Shown here: positions 44,049-51,854 of the stretch, one piece after another | How positions within the stretch are numbered: position 1 is the stretch's first letter | Layout of the letters: every line of letters begins with the position of its first letter | Assembly: GCF_900100385.1 (NCBI RefSeq) | Contig: NZ_FNFC01000003.1 | Coordinates: 181,200 to 245,199 of the forward strand | From: Halovenus aranensis | GTDB lineage: Archaea; Halobacteriota; Halobacteria; Halobacteriales; Haloarculaceae | DNA length: 64,000 nucleotides | Direction of reading: 5' to 3' | Position numbers and translations under genes: made by a program | Notes under the pieces: generated by a model | The model's database searches: none | What the model saw: only the letters and a program-made list of their open reading frames with translations | What the model was told of the DNA's origin: nothing

Positions 44049-44545
44049 GAGTCAACACCTCCCCACTCGTCTTCGGGAACAACCGAGAGGTTGCCGGCCA
44101 TCTCGTGATGGAGACTGCCGCAGTATTCGTGGCAGACGAACCCATACTCGCCGGGCTCGTCGAATTCGGCCGTTATCTCAGAGACTTGCCCGGGAATAAT
44201 CATGGTGTTGAGATTCGAGTCGACCAACTTGAATCCGTGTGTAACGTCGCTTGCCGTCATGTAGAACGTCACCGTACTTCCGGCGGGTATCTCGATTTCA
44301 CTGGGGATGAACGACGGGTGGACTGCAATCATGTTCACCTCGTAATGCGATTCGTTCACCTTGTGGACGCCAGTGTCACCGAACCGTTCGTGGCTACCGA
44401 GGTTATCGGGGTCGACAGTTCCACCGCTGTCGTCGACCATCTCGACACCGACGCCGACAGCGCCGTAGGTAATCGTGCCGATGAAGCCGACGATGAGCAG
44501 GAGCGATGCTGCGAACCAGATTGTCTCGTATCTGTGTATCTCCAT
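44045..44545 (-). CDS. cbaB: cytochrome ba3-type oxidase subunit II (CuA)
   Basis: A 166-residue subunit II with one N-terminal helix (IWFAASLLLIVGFIGTITYG) anchoring an outward cupredoxin domain. The binuclear CuA ligands are seen: His in DVTHGFKL and the C-x3-C-x3-H-x2-M cluster in CHEYCGSLHHEM. It receives electrons from halocyanin or cytochrome. The start at 44545 (MEIHRYETIW) is chosen over a longer frame that has no helix-like features. It is placed 2 nt after the CbaD-like gene. Confidence 0.95.
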   Translation of the reverse strand: MEIHRYETIWFAASLLLIVGFIGTITYGAVGVGVEMVDDSGGTVDPDNLGSHERFGDTGVHKVNESHYEVNMIAVHPSFIPSEIEIPAGSTVTFYMTASDVTHGFKLVDSNLNTMIIPGQVSEITAEFDEPGEYGFVCHEYCGSLHHEMAGNLSVVPEDEWGGVDS

Positions 44546-44547
44546 AG

Positions 44548-44736
44548 TTACATCACCGTGGGGCCCTCTCCGAGGAACTCGACGAAGTACATGAAGACCC
44601 ACAGGAGCGCAATGATAACGAAATAAATCCCGATCAGCGTCAGCGTCCCGTAGGGATCGTACTCGTCGTGTCCGATCTCTGTCTCAATCTCCCCGTCCCA
44701 TGCGTCCGCGGAGGCGCTTTCAGTTCCCGAATCCAT
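44548..44736 (-). CDS. ba3 oxidase subunit IIa-like small protein (CbaD-like)
   Basis: A 62-residue protein with a hydrophilic acidic first 28 residues, then one helix (TLTLIGIYFVIIALLWVFMY) and the end EFLGEGPTVM. Its size, single helix and place in front of subunit II match subunit IIa of ba3 oxidases (CbaD in Natronomonas). It is the first gene of the oxidase operon, driven by the TATA box at 44762-44768. Confidence 0.78.
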   Translation of the reverse strand: MDSGTESASADAWDGEIETEIGHDEYDPYGTLTLIGIYFVIIALLWVFMYFVEFLGEGPTVM

Positions 44737-44761
44737 AGTCTGTCGTGTGGGTTAGAACATC

Positions 44762-44768
44762 TTAAATT
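44762..44768 (-). promoter_or_regulatory. TATA-box promoter of the ba3 oxidase operon
   Basis: The minus strand reads CTAATTTAAGA; AATTTAA lies 26-32 nt before the ATG at 44736. The spacing predicts a leaderless transcript for the CbaD-like gene. A divergent TATA-like T tract at 44810 serves the gene on the other strand. Confidence 0.6.
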
Positions 44769-44809
44769 AGTATCCCCGACCTGTTTCCCACACGCTGGGA
44801 ATAGCGGTG

Positions 44810-44818
44810 TTTTTTTAG
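44810..44818 (+). promoter_or_regulatory. TATA-like promoter of the small membrane gene at 44848
   Basis: TTTTTTTAG lies 30-38 nt before the ATG at 44848. It is a T-rich TATA-like element for the plus-strand gene, divergent from the oxidase promoter about 45 nt away. Confidence 0.4.
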
Positions 44819-44847
44819 ACTCACGCTGTCATAGAGTACAGCTACCA

Positions 44848-45048
44848 ATGGCACTCTCACCACGACGTGTCGGTTTGCTGTCACTGTTGGCACTGGTTCC
44901 AGTCGGCATCTTCCTGGTTGGTTCGGTGAAGCTTGCGCCTCTCGCCGCTGGGCTCACTGCACTGAACGTCGTCCTCATCACCACGTCGCTGTATCACCTC
45001 TTTGGCGATGCGCCGACTGACCTCGGTAAGGACAGCCTGCCGGTCTGA
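44848..45048 (+). CDS. small membrane protein next to ba3 oxidase
   Basis: A 66-residue protein with two helices (about residues 8-25 and 29-48; GLLSLLALVPVGIFLVGSV and AGLTALNVVLITTSLYHLF) and a short acidic tail. It is divergent from the oxidase operon and 65 nt before the copper ATPase. I think homologues sit next to ba3 oxidases in other haloarchaea, which suggests an accessory role, but this is memory and not proven. The start has a TATA-like element 30 nt upstream. Confidence 0.68.
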   Translation: MALSPRRVGLLSLLALVPVGIFLVGSVKLAPLAAGLTALNVVLITTSLYHLFGDAPTDLGKDSLPV

Positions 45049-45113
45049 TGGCCGTCGCCAGCGGGACAGTGTACAGGGCCGGTCGAATCGAGTGAGGAGA
45101 AACTTGTTCGTCA

Positions 45114-47531
45114 ATGACAACCTGCACACTCTGTGACTTGCCGGCCGAGGACGGCATTACTGCGTCCGACGTAGACGGGGAATTCTGTTGCCGTGGCTGT
45201 CTCGAAGTGTACCGCAGACTCGGCGACGTAGATGTCTCCGAAGAGGAGGTACTCACCCAGGAGACAGACCGAACCGAGCAGTCCCACCCCGACACAGCGG
45301 AGACGGCATATCTGGCCGTCGACGGCATGCACTGCTCGACCTGTGAGGTGTTCCTCGAATCGGAGGCCTGTCGGCGAGACGGCATCTACGACGCCGAGGC
45401 AAGCTACGCGGCAGAGACGATCAAGCTCGTCTACGACCCCGAGGAACGAGCCGAGGGCGACCTCCTCGATGTCGTCTCCGGAATGGGGTACCACGCCCGC
45501 AAACGCGACGACCAACCCTACCAAGATGCCGGCGCGGTGAGTCGGCTGCTCGTCGGTGGCATCTTCGGGATGATGGTGATGACGTGGTACGCACTCTTTT
45601 TGTACCCGACGTATTTCGGCTACGACCCGGTCGTCGAGTTCGGGCAGTTCGACGGACTCTATCTCTACAGTCAGTTCGCGATTATGACCGGGATTATCAT
45701 ATTCTACACCGGCCGGCCGATGCTTCGGGGGGCCTACGTGAGCCTCCGGGCCGGGCGGCCAAACGTCGACCTGCTGGTGACGATTGCCGCACTCGCGGCG
45801 TTTACCTACAGCACTGCCCGGCTGCTCGTCGGTGGGACCGACTTCTATTATGACGTGAGCATCGTCGTCGTGCTCGCGGTGACCGTCGGGAACTTCTACG
45901 AGGAGCGAATCAAACGTCGGACCGCGGGCCTGCTCGCGGACCTGACGGAACTCCAGGTCGAAGAGGCGACACTCGAAGACGGCGAGACGATTCCAGTCGA
46001 GGAGATTTCGTCCGGAGACCGACTCCGTGTGGCACCTGGCGAGCGTGTTCCCGTCGACGGCACCGTCGAGGAAGGGACAGCGGCGGTCGACGAGTCTCTC
46101 GTCACCGGCGAGTCGATTCCCGAGACGAAGCGACCCGGAGACGAAGTCAGGGGCGGAACCGTGGTGACCGATGCCCCGCTGGTGGTGACGGCCGGTCCCG
46201 AGGGCGAGAGCACGCTCGACCGTGTGGTCGAACTGCTGTGGGACATCCAGGCCACCCGACCCGGCGCACAGCGGGTCGCCGACCGGCTGGCGACGGTGTT
46301 CGTTCCGCTGGTGTTAGTTCTGGGGGCGGGTATCGCGGCGTGGCTACTTCTCACCGGGTCTTCCCCGCGGGCCGCAGTCCTGACCGGGCTGACCGTCCTT
46401 ATCGTCTCCTGCCCGTGTGCGCTCGGGTTGGCGACACCGCTCGCTGTCGCCTCGGGCCTCCAGTCGGCAGCGAGTAACGGCATCGTCGTCGCCACGCCAG
46501 AACTGTTCGAGCACGCGGGCGAGGTCGACACGCTCGTTCTCGACAAGACGGGGACGATTACCGACGGCGAGATGGCAGTCACGACAGCGACGAGCATCGA
46601 CGGCGACGAAACAGACCTGCTCGCCCGGGCAGGCGCTGTCGAACAGTACGCCGAGCATCCGATTGCAGAGGCGATCGCCGAGACGGCGGACGATACGCGT
46701 CCGTCGGTCGACCTCGACACCTTCGAGTCTGAGACCCGCGGGGTCTCCGCGGTCGTCGACGGCGAGCGGGTCCTCGTCGGGCATCCGACGCTCTTTCGTG
46801 ACCGAGACTGGACGGTCCCGGTGTCCCTGGAGGAGCCGCTGTCGGCCGTCCGCGAGCGTGGCAACGTCCCGGTCGTCGTCGGCTGGGACGAGCGTGCTCG
46901 CGGGGTCGTTGGAGTCGGCGACACCCCGAGAGAAGATTGGGAAGTCGTCGCGGAGTCGTTCGAGGACTGTGACGTCGTCGTGTTGACCGGCGACGACGGC
47001 GCGGGCGTCGAGCGGTTCCGCGACCACGAGGGGGTCGACGACGTGTTCGCGGGCGTGCCCCCGGACGGAAAAGCCGAGACCGTCCGACGGCTCGCGGCGA
47101 CCGAGACGGTCGCGATGGTCGGTGACGGCAGTAACGACGCGCCCGCGCTCGCGGCGGCAGATGTGGGGATAGCGCTCGAAAGTGGCACTCAACTTGCGAC
47201 CGACGCCGCCGACGCAGTCGTCCTCGAAGGCGACCTCCATCGCGTCCCTGCGGTCTTCGACATCGCATCCGGGACAAAGCGCCGGATTCGCGAAAACCTC
47301 GCGTGGGCGTTTCTCTACAACGCGATCGCGATTCCGCTGGCACTGGCACAGGTCATAAATCCGCTGTTTGCGGCCCTGGCAATGGCGACGAGCAGTCTGC
47401 TGGTCGTGGTGAACTCGGCGCGGACTCCCACAGACGCGACAGACACGCGGTCCGCGGCCGAGGCGCCAACAGAGGAGACCGCCCCCGCTTCTGGACAGAC
47501 CACGGGCGTCGGTGACGCCCAGGGCGTCTGA
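45114..47531 (+). CDS. heavy-metal P1B-type ATPase, FixI/CcoI-like copper exporter
   Basis: An 805-residue copper-type ATPase. It begins with a Cys-rich domain (CTLCDLP and CCRGC, residues 4-30), then an HMA-like domain with GMHCSTCEVF (about 70-80). Eight membrane helices include the ion-binding CPC (C433 and C435 in SCPCALGLATPLAV). The actuator loop VTGES, the phosphorylation motif DKTGT (D477), the HP motif AEHPIAEAI and the hinge GDGSNDAPAL are intact. The extra N-terminal Cys-rich part is shared with FixI/CcoI ATPases that load copper into oxidases. Its place beside ba3 oxidase fits that role, which is inference. Confidence 0.93.
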   Translation: MTTCTLCDLPAEDGITASDVDGEFCCRGCLEVYRRLGDVDVSEEEVLTQETDRTEQSHPDTAETAYLAVDGMHCSTCEVFLESEACRRDGIYDAEASYAAETIKLVYDPEERAEGDLLDVVSGMGYHARKRDDQPYQDAGAVSRLLVGGIFGMMVMTWYALFLYPTYFGYDPVVEFGQFDGLYLYSQFAIMTGIIIFYTGRPMLRGAYVSLRAGRPNVDLLVTIAALAAFTYSTARLLVGGTDFYYDVSIVVVLAVTVGNFYEERIKRRTAGLLADLTELQVEEATLEDGETIPVEEISSGDRLRVAPGERVPVDGTVEEGTAAVDESLVTGESIPETKRPGDEVRGGTVVTDAPLVVTAGPEGESTLDRVVELLWDIQATRPGAQRVADRLATVFVPLVLVLGAGIAAWLLLTGSSPRAAVLTGLTVLIVSCPCALGLATPLAVASGLQSAASNGIVVATPELFEHAGEVDTLVLDKTGTITDGEMAVTTATSIDGDETDLLARAGAVEQYAEHPIAEAIAETADDTRPSVDLDTFESETRGVSAVVDGERVLVGHPTLFRDRDWTVPVSLEEPLSAVRERGNVPVVVGWDERARGVVGVGDTPREDWEVVAESFEDCDVVVLTGDDGAGVERFRDHEGVDDVFAGVPPDGKAETVRRLAATETVAMVGDGSNDAPALAAADVGIALESGTQLATDAADAVVLEGDLHRVPAVFDIASGTKRRIRENLAWAFLYNAIAIPLALAQVINPLFAALAMATSSLLVVVNSARTPTDATDTRSAAEAPTEETAPASGQTTGVGDAQGV

Positions 47532-47582
47532 GGCAATGGTGGGATTAATACGGTTGGTATCATAATATGGAGACAGACACAC

Positions 47583-48143
47583 GTGACAGACGCGCTTGAC
47601 CGCGACGCACATGTTCTCATCGTCGAAGACGAGGAGGACCTCGCAGATATGTACGCCGCGTATCTGAAAGACGAGTTTACAGTGAGCGTCGTCTACGGCG
47701 GCAAAGCGGCCATCGAGACGCTCGACGAGACGGTCGATATCGTGTTACTCGACCGGCGGATGCCGGTGGTCACCGGAAACGAAGTGCTGGCTCACATCGA
47801 GGAACAGGGGTTCGAATGCCGCGTGGCGATGGTGACGGCGGTCAACCCCGACTTCGACATTATCGACCTCAGAATCGACGATTACCTCGTCAAGCCGGTC
47901 TCACACGAAGATATTCGGCAGACCGTCGAGCGAATGCTCAAACTCGAAGCGTACAACGAGCACATGCAAGAACTCACTTCGAAGAAACTCAAGCGGAACG
48001 TCCTCGAAGTCGAGAAAACGCGAGCACAGTTGAGCGAGAGCGAGGAGTTCCAACGTCTCAACGAGGAAATCGACACATTAGAAGACGAAGTCGACTCGAT
48101 TACCGCAGACCTCGACCCCGAAGGACTTCAGCGCTCGCGGTAG
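47583..48143 (+). CDS. HalX-domain response regulator
   Basis: A 186-residue regulator. The receiver domain (residues 10-122) has acidic residues EDEEDL, phospho-acceptor D57 in LLDRRMPVV and the conserved Lys in YLVKPVS. The C-terminal 65 residues are the HalX domain, a Lys/Glu-rich helical segment (LTSKKLKRNVLEVEKTRAQL) confined to haloarchaea. No DNA-binding HTH is visible, so output is probably by protein contact. The start is GTG at 47583, with a TATA-like TAATAT about 17-20 nt upstream. It is 51 nt after the ATPase. Confidence 0.9.
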   Translation: MTDALDRDAHVLIVEDEEDLADMYAAYLKDEFTVSVVYGGKAAIETLDETVDIVLLDRRMPVVTGNEVLAHIEEQGFECRVAMVTAVNPDFDIIDLRIDDYLVKPVSHEDIRQTVERMLKLEAYNEHMQELTSKKLKRNVLEVEKTRAQLSESEEFQRLNEEIDTLEDEVDSITADLDPEGLQRSR

Positions 48144-48674
48144 TCAGGAATCTTTTCGTTCGACGACATCGCCGAGCGTGTAACCGCCGGTAGCGTCGTC
48201 GCTTTCCCACTCGGTCTCGTCGCCTCCGCCACTCGTCGTCAGTGAGATATCGAGTCCGCGCTCCAGTTTCTCCCGCACCTCGTCTGCAGGAAGTGTCTCG
48301 CCGTGTTCGAGCTTCCGGATGAGACTGGCCTTCTCGTTGAGCTGTTTGGCGAGCTCGTCCTGTGTCAGGCCGGCGCTCTCACGAGCGTTTCGGATGCGCT
48401 CGTCGTAGTCTGGCGCTATCTCGTCCATCTCGTCGTAGATATCGCGGCGGCGGCCGCCACCCGTAGAGGTGCCACCGGTGCTGGTAGAACTGCTCGAGTC
48501 AGAGGAACTCGAACTACTCGTCGAGTATTTCGTCGACGTCGAGGACGATCCGGAGTCAGTCTTGACTTCGGTCCCGAATTCGGTACACTCGTCACAGACA
48601 TCGAGTTCAGCCCCTTCGATCTTGACGCGGTTCGGACTGGCTGTCTCAGTCCCGCACATCTCACACTGGACCAT
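48144..48674 (-). CDS. multiprotein bridging factor MBF1-like transcription factor
   Basis: A 176-residue archaeal MBF1. An N-terminal zinc finger (C-x2-C at VQCEMCGTE and C-x2-C at VCDECTEFG) is followed by a Ser/Thr-rich low-complexity linker (about residues 45-75) and an XRE-type HTH (LTQDELAKQLNEKASLIRKL) ending near residue 145. The tail is acidic. MBF1 in eukaryotes links TBP and activators; the archaeal protein's role is less clear. The start at 48674 (MVQCEMCG) is chosen since the longer frame reads through antisense of the DJ-1 gene. It is convergent with the HalX gene, with no gap. Confidence 0.9.
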   Translation of the reverse strand: MVQCEMCGTETASPNRVKIEGAELDVCDECTEFGTEVKTDSGSSSTSTKYSTSSSSSSDSSSSTSTGGTSTGGGRRRDIYDEMDEIAPDYDERIRNARESAGLTQDELAKQLNEKASLIRKLEHGETLPADEVREKLERGLDISLTTSGGGDETEWESDDATGGYTLGDVVERKDS

Positions 48675-48761
48675 ATCTGCCTCTTGTATGTCCCGTCGCA
48701 TAAATGGTGTGCTCGGATGTACCTCCGATACACCTTTTGGCGTCGGCGTTCCGGTCTCGGT

Positions 48762-49358
48762 ATGGAGTTTGCCATTCTCGTCTACGACGGCTTCGACGAC
48801 CTCGATGCGTTCGGTCCCTTCGAGGTGTTCAGTCACGCACAACGTGCCGGTGCTGACCTCCAGGCCGGGCTGTACACGCTCGAAGCAGCCGAAACCGTCG
48901 AGACAGCACACGGCCTCACCGTCAAACCTGACGGCGCCGTGCCAGACGCCCCCGATGTCGTCGTCGTACCGGGCGGGGGCTGGTCGACTGAGCGCACGGC
49001 GAGTGCGCGTGGTGAGTACGAGCGTGGGGAGATTCCCGAGGCGCTCGCGACCTATCACGAACAGGGAGCCGTAGTCGCCTCGGTCTGTACCGGCGCGATG
49101 TTACTCGCGAAGGCGGGCCTCACTGACGGTCGGCCGGCTATCACTCATCACTCGGCGCGTGCGGACCTCGACGCGAGCGGTGCCGAGATAGTTGCCCAGC
49201 GTGTCGTCGATGACGGCGACATAGTGACTGCTGGTGGCATCACGTCTGGCATAGACCTCGCACTGCACCTAGTCGGACGAGAGTTCGGCACAGAGATAGC
49301 CAAGCGCGTCGCCGAAACGATGGAGTACGAGCCTCAGGACAGTTCCTGCATCGAGTAG
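48762..49358 (+). CDS. DJ-1/PfpI-family protein
   Basis: A 198-residue class I glutamine-amidotransferase-like protein of the DJ-1/PfpI/AraC-front type. The nucleophile elbow has Cys in VASVCTGAMLLAKAG near residue 110, and ITHHSARADLDA, then VTAGGITSGIDLAL, are family motifs. There is no DNA-binding domain. Members are glyoxalases, deglycases or isonitrile hydratases; GGITSGIDLAL is common in the isonitrile-hydratase-like group. The start at 48762 is the only ATG consistent with MEFAILVYDGFD. It is convergent with the AIP synthase gene, which it overlaps by 25 nt. Confidence 0.85.
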   Translation: MEFAILVYDGFDDLDAFGPFEVFSHAQRAGADLQAGLYTLEAAETVETAHGLTVKPDGAVPDAPDVVVVPGGGWSTERTASARGEYERGEIPEALATYHEQGAVVASVCTGAMLLAKAGLTDGRPAITHHSARADLDASGAEIVAQRVVDDGDIVTAGGITSGIDLALHLVGREFGTEIAKRVAETMEYEPQDSSCIE

Positions 49359-49942
49359 TAGAATCGCTGGGCAGCGGTCAGGTGACCGACGACAGCGAAG
49401 ACAATCAGAAGTAAGCCGACGAGACCCACGTCGAACACAGTCATCTCGACGAAGGGAGCGAGGAGCGTAACCGCAGTCACGAGTGCGAGTCTGTCCGCGC
49501 GTCCGAGCAGGCCGCCGTAGACTCGCTCGATGCCGACGGCCTCTGCCTGCGTGCCGAGATACGAGGTCATCAACACGCCCGTGACGGCCACGAACCCGAG
49601 GAGGTAGTTCTCGATGCCGGTCGCGAGTCCACCGACGATGAGGATATCGGCATAACGGTCAAGCACGTGGTCGAACATATCACCCGAGAGCGATTCGACA
49701 CCGAGTTCGCGCGCCAGCCCGCCGTCAAGCAGGTCGAGGATACCGTTGAGAACGACCAGAACGGCTCCGAGCAGGTAGAGAACCGGCCGGTCTCCCGCAA
49801 GTGCGAACGCGCCGCCGGCTGCACCCGCGACAAGGATGGCGACCACGCTGACCAGATTCGGCGTTAGCCCTACCCGCACCGCTCCCGTCACCAGAGGCTG
49901 CATCATCCGGTCGGCAAGGTCCCTGAACGCACTCAGTGTCAT
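49334..49942 (-). CDS. CDP-alcohol phosphatidyltransferase (archaetidylinositol phosphate synthase-like)
   Basis: A 202-residue membrane enzyme with about six helices. The signature D-G-x2-A-R-x8-G-x3-D-x3-D is complete in DGGLARELGVESLSGDMFD plus HVLD, so it should transfer a phospho-head group from a CDP-activated lipid. In archaea the group near Fap7-type kinase and hisC makes archaetidylinositol phosphate. It overlaps the kinase gene by 4 nt (ATGA). The head-group specificity is inferred from gene context and family. Confidence 0.88.
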   Translation of the reverse strand: MTLSAFRDLADRMMQPLVTGAVRVGLTPNLVSVVAILVAGAAGGAFALAGDRPVLYLLGAVLVVLNGILDLLDGGLARELGVESLSGDMFDHVLDRYADILIVGGLATGIENYLLGFVAVTGVLMTSYLGTQAEAVGIERVYGGLLGRADRLALVTAVTLLAPFVEMTVFDVGLVGLLLIVFAVVGHLTAAQRFYYSMQELS

Positions 49943-50463
49943 AGGTACTCAGTGTACGAGACAGTGCCCGCACTGGGTTCGCGGCGTCCGTCGACGACGG
50001 CGGTAATCTCGCGTGCGACCGCCTCGGGCGACAGGTCTGTCGTCGCTATCTCGTAGACCCTGTCTGTGCCGTGTGTCTCGACAGCCTCGGTGAGGACGAC
50101 ATCGAGGGCTTCGCTTTCGGCGTTTTCGGCCCGTGACTCCGCTTGTTTATCCCGCTGTGCGAGGCGTTCCTCCAGTGTCTCGGGATGGCAGCGACAGACG
50201 ACAACGCGGTCGGCGTCGAAGTGGTGAGCGAGATGTGATTCGAAGACAACGTTCTCGCGGCCGGCCAGCCACTCACTGACGGCCTCGAAGTCGACGATTG
50301 CCGACTCGCGTTCCTCGTCGTACCCTGTCGTGAGCGACTCCCGGTCGATGACATCGTTGAGGTGGACCACCGACATCGACTCGTCGAGGTCGCCAGCAGC
50401 CGCCAGCCGCTCGACGGCCGTGGTCTTCCCCGTGCCGGGCGTCCCGGTGACGGCGACTCTCAC
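49939..50463 (-). CDS. adenylate kinase-like protein (Fap7/hAK6 family)
   Basis: A 174-residue P-loop NMP kinase. The Walker A VTGTPGTGKTTAVERLA is at residues 5-21 and ENVVFESHLAHHFDADRVVVCR is the family-specific Walker B-like segment. The Fap7/hCINAP family acts in 18S/16S rRNA processing with ribosomal protein uS11, besides a weak adenylate kinase activity; uS11 is encoded at 26855. It overlaps hisC by 4 nt and the lipid enzyme by 4 nt. Confidence 0.88.
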   Translation of the reverse strand: MRVAVTGTPGTGKTTAVERLAAAGDLDESMSVVHLNDVIDRESLTTGYDEERESAIVDFEAVSEWLAGRENVVFESHLAHHFDADRVVVCRCHPETLEERLAQRDKQAESRAENAESEALDVVLTEAVETHGTDRVYEIATTDLSPEAVAREITAVVDGRREPSAGTVSYTEYL

Positions 50464-51533
50464 CTATCAATCACCTCGTTCAGCGTGTCGACGGCCTCGG
50501 GCGTGCTCTCGCGGGTGCCACAGGTGATGCGGATGCACTCGGGAAGGCCGAAACTGGAGCAGTCTCGGATGATGATTCCCTCCTTCTGTGCCTCGGCAGC
50601 GACGCGTTCGGCGTCGCCGACTTCTGCGAGGACGAAGTTCCCACCGCTCTCCCAAGTCGGTGCGTCGAGCGTGTCGTGGATATACTCTCGCGCCCACCGC
50701 GCCGTTTCGACGGTCTTCTCGACGTGTTCGTCGTCTTCGAGTGCTGCAAGCCCGGCCCGGCAGGCGGGCAGGTTCACGGCAAAGGGAGTGTTCACGCGGT
50801 CGTAGGCGTCGGCCCAAGACTCCGGGACCAACCCGTAGCCCACCCTGAGACCTGCAAGGCCATACACCTTCGAGAAGGTTCGAAGGATTGCCACATCGTC
50901 GCGTTCTTCGACCAGGTCGCGAGCCGGCGGTGCATCGGTAAACTCGGCGTATGCTTCATCGACAATGACGAGTGTTTCCTCGTCTGTCTCCTGAGCCACC
51001 GTTTCGATGTCTTCGTAGGACATCTCGGAGCCAGTGGGGTTGTGTGGCGTCGTCAGGTAGATAATCCGGTGGTCGTCGTAGGCCGCAAGCACCGTCTCGG
51101 GCGTCTGTGCGAAGTCCTCAGCCTTCGAGAGCGTGTAGTTGTCGACGACGCCGTCGTGGTACCGGGCACTCATCGCGTAGTACGCAAACCCCGGCTCGGG
51201 AACGAGTACCCTCTCCCCTGGGTCGAGGAAGGCCCGCCCGAAGTAATCGAAGACACCGTCGCCGCCGGGACCGAGCCAAATCTGTTCAGTCTCCACATCC
51301 CACCGGTCGGCCAGCGCAGCCGCAAGGTCAGTATGTGCTGCCTTTGGATAGGTGTGGACTGACTCGGCGGCCGACTGAACTGCCTCGATGGCCCGCGGAC
51401 TGGGGCCGAAAGGGTTCTCGTTCGAGGACAGTTTGACGAGTTCGTCGGGGTCGAGCCCGAGGTCGCGCGCGACTTCGTCGATGCCCCGTCCCGCCCGGTA
51501 GGGGACGTGCTCCGACAGGTCCCGTGGTTCCAT
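50460..51533 (-). CDS. hisC: histidinol-phosphate aminotransferase
   Basis: A 357-residue PLP enzyme of histidine synthesis (imidazole acetol phosphate to histidinol phosphate). SSNENPFGPSPRAIEAV is near residues 37-53, the PLP lysine is in RTFSKVYGLAGLRVGYGL, and TTPHNPTGSEM gives the ring-stacking segment. It is first in a three-gene unit with the Fap7-type kinase and the lipid enzyme. A TATA-like element lies 23-31 nt upstream. Confidence 0.94.
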   Translation of the reverse strand: MEPRDLSEHVPYRAGRGIDEVARDLGLDPDELVKLSSNENPFGPSPRAIEAVQSAAESVHTYPKAAHTDLAAALADRWDVETEQIWLGPGGDGVFDYFGRAFLDPGERVLVPEPGFAYYAMSARYHDGVVDNYTLSKAEDFAQTPETVLAAYDDHRIIYLTTPHNPTGSEMSYEDIETVAQETDEETLVIVDEAYAEFTDAPPARDLVEERDDVAILRTFSKVYGLAGLRVGYGLVPESWADAYDRVNTPFAVNLPACRAGLAALEDDEHVEKTVETARWAREYIHDTLDAPTWESGGNFVLAEVGDAERVAAEAQKEGIIIRDCSSFGLPECIRITCGTRESTPEAVDTLNEVIDR

Positions 51534-51555
51534 GCCCGAAGGATACGTTCGACCG

Positions 51556-51564
51556 TTCTTAAGC
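51556..51564 (-). promoter_or_regulatory. TATA-like promoter of hisC
   Basis: The minus strand reads GCTTAAGAA, ending 23 nt before the ATG at 51533. The spacing fits a leaderless transcript of the hisC-kinase-lipid enzyme unit. Confidence 0.45.
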
Positions 51565-51618
51565 GTGGTTATCCCGGGATGAAAACGATTTTTTCACCGC
51601 GGTACCCAGCCTCGGCCA

Positions 51619-51691
51619 GGGCGTGTGGCCTAGCGGATAGGGCGAGGGGTTCCTAACCCCTCGATCGCGGGTTCGAATCCCGCCACGCCCG
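51619..51691 (+). tRNA. tRNA-Arg (CCT)
   Basis: A 73-nt tRNA. The acceptor stem GGGCGTG/CACGCCC pairs fully and base 51691 is discriminator G. The anticodon stem pairs GGGGT/ACCCC around the loop TCCTA region, giving anticodon CCT (reads AGG). T arm: GCGGGTTCGAATCCCGC. No intron is visible and CCA is not encoded. A T-run (GATTTTTTC, 51587-51595) about 25-30 nt upstream could be its promoter box. A degenerate copy of its 3' part lies about 100 nt downstream. Confidence 0.95.
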
Positions 51692-51770
51692 TGTAGCGAA
51701 CATCGTGAGCGAACCGGCATGGACGGAATTCGAAGTAGGGAGCTCGAGCGCAGCGAACACGTCCGACAGA

Positions 51771-51797
51771 GGGTCGAATCCCGCCACGGCTGTGTAG
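51771..51797 (+). repeat. degenerate copy of the tRNA-Arg 3' end
   Basis: These 27 nt (GGGTCGAATCCCGCCACGGC then TGTGTAG) match tRNA-Arg positions 51669-51696 with one deleted T and two substitutions. The match includes the T-loop, 3' acceptor strand and 5 nt beyond the tRNA. Such a tail copy is the classic trace of an integrative element that used the tRNA gene as attachment site, here with only about 75 nt left between. It could also be a simple local duplication. Confidence 0.65.
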
Positions 51798-51854
51798 GGG
51801 GGAGCGACGACCGAACCGTCAGGGTAGTTTGAGACTTGCCTCCACAAAGAGGAG

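Noticed and set aside
45896..47188. A 430-codon open frame antisense to the copper ATPase
   Set aside because: It is Ser/Thr/Arg-rich low-complexity sequence typical of antisense shadows, opposite a fully conserved ATPase.
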